64,000 bases of DNA from Podaxis mareebaensis (Eukaryota > Basidiomycota > Agaricomycetes > Agaricales > Agaricaceae): assembly GCA_018524725.1 (NCBI GenBank), contig JAEUWP010000434.1:62001-126000 (forward strand), given 5' to 3'. Below the pieces are notes generated by a model, which saw nothing but the letters and a program-made list of their open reading frames with translations, was not told the origin of the DNA and ran no database searches. Positions 23,293 to 33,997 of the stretch are shown one piece after another. Within the stretch, counting starts at the first letter, position 1, and the number at the start of each line of letters is the position of its first letter. Both the position numbers and the translations under genes were made by a program.

Positions 23293-25905
23293 ATGAGGCT
23301 CCTCAACGCGGTGCTAGCCATTGGTCTCTACACGTCCTCAGTTTCGTCAAGGCAATACTCCCTGGGTCAAGATGGAGCTAACCCCAGCCGTGGCTTTAGT
23401 AAGCTAAACCTTTCATACCAGGATCCGGAACCTAGTGGTAAGAACCAGTGTAATAATTAGGCCAACAACTCTATGACGATGGATTATTCTCGCCTCTGGA
23501 GGATCTGGCTCTTGTGCCAAGTGAGATGTACACGACCTTGACGCACCCGGCGTTCCCGAGGCATGGTGTCCGGATCAAGAAATCGCATGCGTTCTGTGAT
23601 GAGAGTGTCAAGTGAGTGTTGACCAGCTTTTTCTATTGACGAAGTTCAGAAGTGTTTATCTGTTTGCATAGCTCTTATACTGGGTATATTGATATCGAAG
23701 CAAGACACATTTTCTTCTATTTCTTTGAAAGTCGGAGGGATCCTGACACAGACGACGTGATTTTCTGGACTAACGGAGGTACGTTCGTTGAGCATTCTTG
23801 AGCAAGTGTGTGTGTTCACGCGGCTGTGGGTAGGACCAGGCTGTTCATCGTCGTTGGGTCTGTTCATGGAGCTTGGTCCGTGTAGAGTTAAGGACGAAAA
23901 TTCGACTGTTTATCACCCAGAATCTTGGAACACAAATGCAAATGTGTTCTTTGTGGACCAGCCTATCGGTGTCGGCTTCTCATATGCAGAATATGGGGAG
24001 ACTGTTGTGGGTATTACCTTTACCTTAGCTGGATCGACCTTGACAGTGGAATACAGGGAACGACGGAGGAAGCAGCCAAGGATATCGCTAGTTTCGTTGC
24101 GATTTTCTTCGAGCATTTTACCAAGTTCAAGGGACGTGCTTTTCATATGGCTGGGGAGTCCTATGGCGTACGTGCTCTTCCTTACCCTCTACCTAGGCCT
24201 GCTTTACTCATGACATGGTATCCTGCAGGGGAGGTATCTTCCGGTGTTTGCTGCTGAAGTCTACGATCAGAATGCTCGGTTGGTCAAGGCTGGACTTACG
24301 CCAATCAATCTCCAGTCTGTGATGATCGGTGAGCTTGGCTGATCGACTGTCTTTTGCAACGTGCCGACGTCCAACTAGGAAATGGAGTTACGGATTTCTC
24401 GACTTCACTCCTATCGTATTATGATATGCAGTGCACACCTGCGTCCGTTCCTCCCGTTCTGAGCATCTCGTGAGTTCCTTGATCTCAATCCCAATCTCTG
24501 AATTTGCTCACTTTCGCACAAGACAATGTGTATCGATGAAGCAAATTGTCGGTTCTGTCCTTTTATCTCGATGATTGTCGCTCACCACTCTGCAGATACC
24601 GCGATGCGAGAAATGGCTCAAAAGCGCTTGTCTCGACCAATTTGATGCCATTAATTGTGCTGCTGCTGCAGGTTTCTGCGAGACTCACCTTGCAAGGCCT
24701 TATGGTGCCACAGGTCTGCCGGTTTTCTTTCATCCAAACATCAGAGATTTTACCTATTCCCATACAGGCTTGAATCCATACGATATCAGCCGTGATTGTG
24801 AAGGCGGCCTTGAAAATACTCTATGCTATCCCATTATCCAGTACGTCCTTCCCACCTGACAAAATGAATAACGAGTCTTACATCTATAACCCACAGGACA
24901 ATCGCAAAATACCTTGATCAACCCACCCTCCGCGCCAAACTCGGTGTTGACCCAAACCTGAAATCCAATTTCTCCTCTTGCAACGACGACGTCGGCTACC
25001 GTTTCATTGAATCCATGGACCTATACCACCGCACTCACTTGCACATTGCTGCACTCCTTGAACGCGGTGTTCGTGTGCTTATCTATGTAGGCACGTACGA
25101 CTGGATATGTAACTGGGTTGGGAATGAGCGGTGGACTTTGAACTTGGAGTGGAGTGGGAGGGAGGAGTTTGTTAAGGAGGATCTGAGGGAGTGGGTGGTT
25201 GAGGGGAGGAAGGCAGGATTGGTGAGGAGTCGCGGAGGGTTGACATTTGCTACGGTTGATGCTGCTGGACATATGGTATGTGGTTTTTTGGTTCTTCAAT
25301 TGAGTGCGGACATGTGTTGATTTTCTTTTTGAAGGTCCCGTATGATAAACCGAAGGAGGCACTTGCACTGGTGCAGCGGTGGTTGGCGAACGAGGAAATT
25401 TAAGGATGGATATTTCAGTTAAGTGTTGGAATGTTTCGTATTTCAATATTGGACTCTCTCTGGCAACGAAATTCAAGGCCGGGGCCCCCATACCTCTGAG
25501 TACTAGTGAACCAATTACGTTGAAAGTATACTCGAAGTCAAGTACTGCCTGTATGTTCAAGGACTCTTACATTCAGCAACAAAAATAGCGAGCACCTCGA
25601 CGTTCTTGCCTGTCCCAGAAACATCCGACGTGCTGATTGGGCTGAAAGAAGGTAGTTCAATACTAAGTACCAAGCAATGGATCTCCTCGCTTCTGGAGCA
25701 TCTTATGGCAGTCTTGATATCGATAGAGCTTTCAAGCCTGGTATTAAGTCCAGCAGAACAATGGATTGTTTTATTACGGTGAGACGAAGCCCTCAAGGCA
25801 GCGGTTGATGAAATTTGTGAAAAAATTCAGCCCCATTTGCATTGAGAGCTCCCTTCACCACGCAGATTTGGATGTATTTTAGAGGGTATAGCGCCTGGTA
25901 ATTGT
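22910..25905 (+). repeat. Segmental duplication, left copy
   Basis: About 3.0 kb including carboxypeptidase copy 2 and both flanks is repeated in direct orientation at about 26730-29606. The 3' flank is particularly similar (the blocks beginning aacaaaaatagcgagcacc and tggatctcctcgcttctgga at 25580-25700 recur at 29280-29400). Start codons are 3704 bp apart and stop codons 3712 bp apart. About 0.8 kb of unrelated sequence separates the two copies. Confidence 0.85.
23293..25403 (+). CDS. Serine carboxypeptidase, family S10 (copy 2)
   Basis: Starts MRLLNAVLAIGLYTSSVSSR (signal peptide) and ends ...ALVQRWLANEEI-stop at 25401-25403. Intron 1 (GTAAGC...AATTAG, 23399-23460) joins to QQLYDDGLFSPLEDLALVP. 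Later exons give YTGYIDIEARH, the loop [32 protein letters not shown], the nucleophile in HMAGESYG, then GRYLPVFAAEVYDQ and FVCE-like cysteine blocks (PRCEKWLKSACLDQFD). Catalytic Asp is in VGTYDWICNW and His in DAAGHM. Both cysteines of the loop-to-core disulfide (GPGCSS and SSCNDD) are retained. It is predicted to be a secreted or vacuolar carboxypeptidase, and all catalytic residues are present. A 54-nt segment near 24711-24766 could be either intron or an 18-residue insertion. Confidence 0.87.
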
Positions 25906-26996
25906 CGCTCCTCCGCCGATGAGCGGATGAAGAGGTTAATCCTCACGAAACAGCGAATGGCATCACCGCGTCATTCTTGCTTCCTTCACCTTCATGAATT
26001 GATTATCAAAGATTAATCTTTCTTGTTTTGATTCCGATGCTCTCAGAGTAGAATTAGCCATCAGAAAAATGCGCTTGTAATACTTTATGGAGTAGTCCTT
26101 ACTGGCTCCTAACCTTGCATTTGCTTGATCCTTGTGTTAGAAGTGATGTAACCACCATAAAGGAAGTGTGCCACCTATTAGTCCAAAGAGTCTGCTGTTC
26201 GGGCCAGGTTAATCTGCAATTGCTGCTGACTGTCGGACCCTCAAGGAATTGACATGCAAATGGAAGTTCAATGTTGCATGTACTGCCCAGGACTGCGTTC
26301 GCACCGAGCTGCAAATGAATAAACGATCCAAACAAGTTACTCCCTACTTCGAAGTTCAAGCAGTGCTTGGAGGAGGGGGATTGTACATTTGCTCTATGAT
26401 CCGTGCTTCGCTGTGTTTCTTGGACAGCTGAACGTCATGGTTCAGCAGAAATAACCAACTGAAAGATTATATTGCATCACAGGCCTCAGTGACAAGCCTT
26501 GTTTGGGAGCCCAACCCCATTCCTGCTGCCCAACTTGGTCTGACTATGAGGACTCATTGGCATGATTTAATGATGACTCGAGCTATCCTTAATCTCATTT
26601 AAGGGACCTTCTGGACCGGTAATTCAGTGACAAAAGCCTTTGCACGTTGCTAATATTGACAGGCAGGCTCAAAGTCCCTTTAAAATATCAGAGCCAACGC
26701 GAGGTTTTTGACAGAGAGGCTACCATAAGGGCTGTTATAAGAATTCGCGTGGTACGTCAGGAAGCCGACTATTCCCTCATTTACTCTTTAAACCCTAGGG
26801 TAGCTAACAGATGGGACATACTTACTTCAGGAAGGGATTTGACAAGAATGCGTACCATACCGGTGTGCGATCGAGCTGCCGATCAGCCCAATCCCAATGG
26901 GGATAGTACGGAGGGCTGCTTGCGTAAATATGATTGTTCCCAAGGTGGGCGTATCGGCACTCAGTCTCCTCAGTCTCCTTGACGTTGTCTACAACG
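25404..26996. other. Spacer between duplicated carboxypeptidase units
   Basis: 25404-25905 belongs to the left duplication unit and 26730-26996 to the right one. The 0.8 kb in between (25906-26729) has no recognisable gene or transposon ends. Confidence 0.5.
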
Positions 26997-29606
26997 ATGA
27001 GGTTCCTCAGCGTAGCTCTAGTCGTTGGCGTTTACATGTCCTCAGTTTCGTCAAGGCAATACCCTCTGGGTCAAGACGGCATCAACCCTAGCCATAGCTT
27101 CGGTAAGCCAAACCTTCCATACCGGGGTCCGGAGCCTAGTGATAAGAACCAGTGTAATAATTAGGCCAACAACTCTACGACGATGGATTATTCTCGCCTC
27201 TAGAGGATCTGGCTCTTGTGCCAAGTGAGACATACACAACCTTGACGCACCCGGCATTCCCGAGGCATGGCGTCCGGATCAAGAAATCGCACGCGTTCTG
27301 TGATGAGAGTGTCAAGTAAGCATTGACCAGCTGTTCTGTTGACGAAACTTAGAAGTATTTATCTGTTTGCATAGTTCTTATACTGGGTATATTGATATCG
27401 AAGCAAGACACATTTTCTTCTATTTCTTTGAAAGTCGGAGGGATCCTGATACAGACGATGTGATATTCTGGACTAACGGAGGTATGTTCGTTAGGCATCC
27501 TTGAGTCGGTGTGTCTATATGCCTACACGGCTGTGGGTAGGACCTGGCTGTTCATCGTCGTTGGGTCTGTTCATGGAGCTTGGTCCGTGTAAAGTCAAGG
27601 ACGAAAATTCGACCGTTTATCACCCAGAATCTTGGAACACAAATGCAAATGTGTTCTTTGTGGACCAGCCTGTCGGTGTCGGTTTCTCGTATGCAGAATA
27701 TGGGGAGACTGTTGTGAGCATTACCTCCATCTTGATTGGGTCGGCTTCGACAGTGGGATGTAGGGAACGACAGAGGAAGCGGCCAAGGATATCGCTAGCT
27801 TCGTTGCGATCTTCTTTGAGCATTTTATCAAGTTCAAGGGACGTGCCTTCCATATGGCTGGGGTGTCTTATGGTGTACGTGCTCTTTCTTACCCTCTGCT
27901 TACGCCTGCCTTACCCGTACATGGTATTTTGTAGGGAAGGTATCTTCCGGTGTTTGCTGCCGAAGTCTATGACCAGAATGCTCGGTTGATCGAGGCTGGG
28001 CTTACGCCAATCAACCTCCAGTCTGTTATGATTGGTGACCTCGGCTGGTACTGTCTTTTGTAATGTGCTGATGTCTGATGTCGTCCCAGGAAATGGAGTT
28101 ACGGATTTCTCGACCTCACTCTTATCGTACTACGATATGCAGTGCACGCCTGCGTCTGTTCCTCCCGTGCTGAGCATCTCGTGAGTCTCTTGACCTCACC
28201 GCCAGTCTCGAATCCGTTCACAGTCGTACAAGCCAATGTGTATCTATGAAGCAAACTGTCAGTTCCGTCCCCTTGCCTCAATGATTGTCGCTCACTACTC
28301 CACAGATACCACGATGCGAGAAATGGCTCAAAAGCGCTTGCCTCGACCAGTTTGATGCCATTAATTGTGCCGCTGCTGCAGGTTTCTGCGAGACCCACCT
28401 TGCAAGACCTTACGACGATACAGGTCCATCAGTTTTCTTTCATCCAATCATCGGTGATCTTACCTATCCCCGTGCAGGCTTGAATCCGTACGATATCAGC
28501 CGTGATTGTGAAGGCGGTCGTGAAAATACACTGTGCTACCCCATTATCCAGTGTGTTCTTCCCTCATATCAAAGTGAATAACAAGCCTTACACCTACAAC
28601 CCCTATAGGACAATCGCAAAATACCTCAGTCAGCCCACCCTCCGCGCCAAACTCGGTGTTGACCCAAACCTGAAATCCAATCTCCCCACTTGTAACGAAG
28701 ACGTCAGCTACCGTTTCGTTGAATCCATGGACCTATACCACCGCACTCACTTGCACATTGCCGCACTCCTTGAACGTGGTGTTCGTGTGCTTATCTACGT
28801 AGGCACGTACGATTGGATATGTAACTGGGTTGGGAATGAGCGGTGGACTTTGAACTTGGAGTGGAGTGGGAGGGAGGGGTTTGTTAAGGAGGATCTGAGG
28901 GAGTGGGTGGTTGAGGGGAGGAAGGCGGGGTTGGTGAGGAGTCGTGGAGGGTTGACGTTTGCTACGGTTGATGCTGCCGGACATATGGTGTGTGGCTTTT
29001 TGGTTCTTCGTGTGAGTGCGGACATGTGTTGATTTTCTTTTTGAAGGTCCCGTATGATAAACCGAAGGAGGCACTTGCACTGGTGCAGCGGTGGTTGGCG
29101 AACGAGGAAATTTAAGGATGGATTTCTCGGGAATGTTTTGTATTCTGATACTGGACACCCTCTGCCAACGAAATTCACGACTGGGGCCCTCATACATCTG
29201 AGTACTAGTGAACAAATTAAGTCGAAAGCATCACCTAAGCCAAGTACCACCTATACGCTCAATGACTCTTACATTCAGCAACAAAAATAGCGAGCACCTC
29301 GACGTTCTTGCCTGTCCCAGAAACGTCCGACGTGCCGATTGGGCTGAAAGAAGGTAGTTCGATACTAAGTACCAAGCAATGGATCTCCTCGCTTCTGGAG
29401 CATCTTATGGCAGTCTTGATATCAATAGAGCTTTAAAGGCTGGTATTAAGTCCGGCAGGACAACGGATTGTCTTATTATGGTGAGAAGAAGCCCTCAAGG
29501 CAGTGGTTGATGAAATTTGTGAAAAAACTCAGCCCTATTTGTATTTAGAGCTCTATTCACCACGCAGACTTGGGATGTATTCCAGAGGATATAGCACCTG
29601 GTAGTT
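26730..29606 (+). repeat. Segmental duplication, right copy
   Basis: Direct repeat of 22910-25905, containing carboxypeptidase copy 3. An indel of about 110 bp upstream of the start codon distinguishes the two flanks. Similarity stops near 29606, after cacctggtagttg versus cgcctggtaattg in the left copy. Confidence 0.85.
26997..29115 (+). CDS. Serine carboxypeptidase, family S10 (copy 3, altered active-site motif)
   Basis: Starts MRFLSVALVVGVYMSSVSSR (signal peptide) and ends ...RWLANEEI-stop at 29113-29115. Exon structure follows copy 2: SFG before intron 1, then [96 protein letters not shown] and DAAGHM. The nucleophile motif reads MAGVSYG, where copies 1 and 2 have GESY: the codon at 27863-27865 is GTG instead of GAG. 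The serine, Asp and His of the triad and both loop cysteines are intact, and I see no frameshift or stop. The protein may be made but with changed substrate recognition, because the lost Glu contacts the substrate carboxylate in characterised S10 enzymes. Confidence 0.85.
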
Positions 29607-30939
29607 GGGTATATACCAAAAGCAAAGAAAGTTTCGGAGCCGAAGTGATCCGAAAAAGGTCTGGCAGATATCCCAAGATAGCACAGCGGTGGCCGACGTT
29701 ATCTCCGTTGGTCGGTCGGGGCTCAACACTGGCGCCAAATTAGCCGCTTTCCCACACCTTCCCCCGAGTACGCGCCATACTTGAGTGACTTCAACCTCAA
29801 TGGGCAGGTTCGCAAGTGGACATTCGTGTAACTGCTCATCAACAACATCTATAAATAAATAAGTCTACTATATGAGAATATCACTTAATGTGCTACTGAG
29901 CGGGCAGGTCATATAAAATTCAGGTGGCATTTCTGAATAAGTAACAATGAGCCTTGGGTATCAATGCGAAGGATATGGATTCGAAATTAGGACTGTGGCA
30001 CCACCGCCAATGGATGCATTGCCAGTATGATTGGTGGCTACGCAAGCTTCAAAAAACTCGGACTTTCGAGTAATTGAATCCTCCAACACGATCATGCTGC
30101 ACGAGCGACCTCATGCAATATGGGCCGATTTTGGATATACCTCACATCAACCTACCGTGAATAGACTAATGTGCTACAACAAAACTTGAGCAGAATATTC
30201 AAAGTATAGCACTCGGAGAAGCGATGCCTTTGAGGGTTGTTGTATTAGATTTGGACATGCACATCAATATATGCAAGAACCGTCAAAGCGGGACAATTTT
30301 GTATGAACATATGAAACATGTTGGAATAGTTACTTTCCTCAAGGTCACACTGGCATTCATTCCCATCCTCACTTTCCGTTAACCTCGTCCATAACAATGG
30401 GCCGCTCGGTGGAACTAATCCTGGCCAAACCTCCCCATTTTTTTCGCCGAGATACACACACCGTTAGGGTACCCAGTGCGGGCTGCCGCCGTCGATCACA
30501 TTCCACCTGACTCTATTTACAGTTCCGAGTTGGCCGTGCGCTGGCCTTCTAAAAAAAAATAGCGGCACTGAGAGTGACAAATTGACGCTGTCACATTGAT
30601 TGACCTTCCCAAACGAAGACAGACTACTTCTGCCTGAACTGTAATGGACTGAAAGGTACTCCGAAACACACCATCCCTCCAAGCAGCCAAAAAATCAGGC
30701 TGTGAACCCCCATCTAGTAGCGACCGATGATGCGATGGACCTTAAGAGCGAGTGATATCCAGGTCCTGTGTGTCATATAAGCAGAATGTTGGCCAGTGGG
30801 AAACAACAGCGAATGAACCTTCACGCAAGTCAAGAACATGGTGCTGGATGTTGAGCAGTTGGAACTCCAGTGTCGTGGGAGATGGGGGATTTCATACTGA
30901 TTTGTGCCCCCACCGAGAAAGAGGATATAAGTGTAAATA
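29116..30939. other. Intergenic region
   Basis: 29116-29606 is the duplicated 3' flank of copy 3. From 29607 to 30939 I see only short frames without family resemblance and no repeats. Confidence 0.5.
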
Positions 30940-33180
30940 TCAAATAACACCAAAATAACGTGGGCGAGACATGGTCAGTGTCCGGTGAGCTCTTCCCCCA
31001 CTAGGGGAGCAGTTCAAGGCTTCAAGACTCGCCAAGCCATGAGATGGATTTGCTAACGAGGATAATGGGAGCCCCGCCCCTACGATAGGAAGATTCGGCT
31101 CAATGTTCGCGAAAATATTACACATGCTCACCATGAGGCTGTGCTTTATAAATAGCATGAAAACGTGCTTGGGATATGGCGCAACACAAAAATGGTCACC
31201 CCCTCCCCTACTCCAACAGAATGCCTTCGTTGGTCCATGTCCCAGGATGTACGAGTCAGCCACGTCCGCATCTGGGGGCTTGAACCGGCGATATAGGACT
31301 TGTAGAACCTGGTTCCTACTGCGGCAAGGTCGGATGATCTTTTTACGGGATTTTGGAGGAATCTGGCAGAGCATGGGTCAAAGTTCGGGTAATCAGTGTG
31401 GATTAAACCCCTACGTTGTTTAAGAACCTTTCTAAGTCGGCATGAACTTGGATGGCCTCTCCAAGTAAGCACAACTGGCCAAAGTCATAATCTTCCAGGT
31501 CTTCAACCAACGTGCAGTCATCGAACGGGACTGATTGACAAAGGGCGAAGAATCCCGAGACGATATTTCCATATGCATCGCCTCGCACTATGTCGTCCAA
31601 TCGTGGTCTCGGTTGTCCGCTGAGCGAATCGATGACCGATGCGGCTATGATAAGTATAAGCAGTCGAATGGGGATCTTTGAGAGAAAGCGACGACCCACA
31701 ACTGGCGTGAGCACGGGTCTGTATCTCAATCATTCTCCGAAACAAATCCTCCCTTAAAGACGCTGCACAACCTAATCCTAGGTAGAATTGCTGTGCCCTG
31801 GCGCGGTCTTGCATGAACTCCATGAAGGAGGGGTGGTAGAACACTATCCTCGCTCCATTGACAGTATCATCGATGATTCTCATGACAGGATGTAGTGCCT
31901 GGCAGGTCTTCCGGAACTCGCGCTCCGAGAGGCCCAATAACTGAGCGCCTGCAGTGACGTTGGACCCAATTCCCGGAAGCGTAATGGCAAGTAGAACGCT
32001 CTGCACCATACCAAGGAGCTTTGGCGATATGCGCTTCATGACACCCATATAACAGGCATCCACCTCGGATAGGGGATAGCTTGAAGAGCCATCAGTCAAG
32101 CGACCAGGAACCGAGAGAACAATTTGCAGTTGCTCTTCTGGCCCACGCGAGTCACGGTCACCAACAAAATGGACAATGGATGCAGCGTAAAGAATGAAAC
32201 CAGCAGAGCGATCAACAAGAGTATCGATAATATTCCTGGAAGGCCAGGGTAAAGCGAGACCATTCTCCTGTGCAATCTGGGAGAGTTTATCAGTCAAGAA
32301 CAGGGAAATCTCGTTATCGAAATCCCTTGAGATGGAAAGTTCCACTTTGGCGGAGTAGATGGAGATGTCGGGGGAGGAGAAGAATCTGGTGAGGTGGGGT
32401 TCGTGGCGGCAGAAGATAATCCAGAGAAAAGGTGTTGTTTTCCGCCGTACTGAGTCTGCGATAATGCCAACGATGTCCTTCTGATCTTCTACGGTGCCAC
32501 AAGCATCCAAGTTGTCAATGATGACTACTCCCTGCATGCTGTCTCCCTCTCCACCCTGGAGCTCTTGCACTGGTCCTACGAAGAGATTCTGGAACTGCTG
32601 TGGTAATGCGTCATTGATAAGCATTGGGTTTCTGCTGATTCTGGAACCAAGGATATGAGCAAATGCATGGTTCCTCAAGGCAAATTCGTATGAAAGGGAA
32701 GGGAAAAGCCGGTTGGGGTCGGCTTTGCGGTTACTTGAGGGGAAGAAAAACGCGCCTGCCAATTTGTTCTTGTTGAACAGAATTTCAGCGCAGTGCTGTG
32801 CAGTGGTTGTCTTCCCAGATGCTGCAGGACCCATAACCGTCAATATGCGACTACCACTAGTGTGGCCGTCAAAGCACCATCGGAGAATTTCTCCTGTGGT
32901 TGCTTTGTACGTATTAGGGTGACACCGAGGCGCTGGATGGCGAGCGGCGGAGAAAAGTGTAGCTTCAGGAATGGACACGCTATGTAGAAGTTGGAGGCCT
33001 AGGAAGTTTCAGCTGAAGGGTTGGAACTTGGCGGAGTTTATAGGCACCAGACATACCAGATGTAAAACTTGAAGGTGCCTGTGTCCGTTGATCAACGTAA
33101 ACAAAACTGGATGATTCGTCCACCAAGTTCGAATTGTGAAAAACCAGATTGTGTGCTCCCGCCAGTATCCCGCTCGACAT
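30940..33180 (-). CDS. NLR-like NACHT NTPase (copy 2, atypical Walker B)
   Basis: Read leftward from the ATG at 33180: MSSGILAGAHNLVFHNSN, a leader common in Agaricomycete NACHT proteins. A 58-nt intron (GTATGT...CCTAG) joins ...SFTSG to LQLLHSVSIPEATLF. The NACHT core follows: SAARHPAPRCHPNTY, Walker A MGPAASGKTT, FFFPSSNRKAD, Walker B VVIIDNLDACG, IIFCRHEPHLTRF, then the helical region to IVFYHPSFMEFMQD. After introns come GNIVSGFFALCQSVPFDD and the last exon, IPPKSRKKIIRP...SYILGHGPTKAFCW. The Walker B segment has Ala where the other two copies have Glu (DGLDEC). The C-terminal end is uncertain: the frame stays open to 30940, but a GTGAGC donor follows ...FIKHSLM near 31130. Confidence 0.8.
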
Positions 33181-33997
33181 TGTTTGGGGAGTGGGGAGGC
33201 GAGGCAGAAGAGAGTAGAAGGAAGGAAGGGGTAGTGTTCTACAGTCACGATCCCAGGACTCGTGGCCCATGAGATATCAGGACGTTTGCCTCATGTCCGG
33301 GCGTTATGCCGAGCGCCCGCGACAAAAATGAACAAACGGTAGCAGTAAGAAGAGGGAAGCAGGATTTTTGATAGCCGTGTATGTTGCTCTCACTCAATGG
33401 GCAGTGTTCATATAGAATCTTCACTGTAGCACATTTACTTGAAGGACCGTCACTAATGCTGGTCCAAATGATTTCTATGCAAAGAGATATCACCGCCGTC
33501 ACCTTGCGTCATAAGGCTGTTCTGCTAGGAGATCCTTCTCGGCTCGCAACGTGCGAAAGGCGTGGTTGTACAGGTCTGTGGCAACTGCGTTTCTTCCCAG
33601 GTCACCGATTCATCCCCCCGGTCCTATCTGGTCAACCCTCTTTTGAGGGGACGGTAAGATGAACTTGTAGTCTGACACCGCCTTCCGATCATAAGTGATG
33701 CACAGAAACCATGTTCGCTATGATTTATCACTAGACAAACGTGTGCTTTCTAGCAGCTACTAGGTGGAGTATATACAGTAATCGATGTGGTAATACAAGA
33801 AGTTGCCCTGGCTTGCAGGGGGGGGACATAGAGGAAGTCAGATACCCAGAGTTAGCGCAAGAAACACAAAGAGCATGAAAGCATGTTAGAGATGGATACT
33901 TGAGGAGCAACGGAAAGCCTTGTCAAGAGGCAACGGGTTTGCCAATACGATCAAATAACCCTCGGAAATAGTATCTGCAGAGTGAGTCGATTAACTT
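33181..33997. other. Spacer between the two minus-strand NACHT genes
   Basis: About 0.8 kb with no recognised gene. It contains the promoter of copy 2 and the 3' flank of copy 3. A run of nine G occurs near 33820. Confidence 0.5.
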
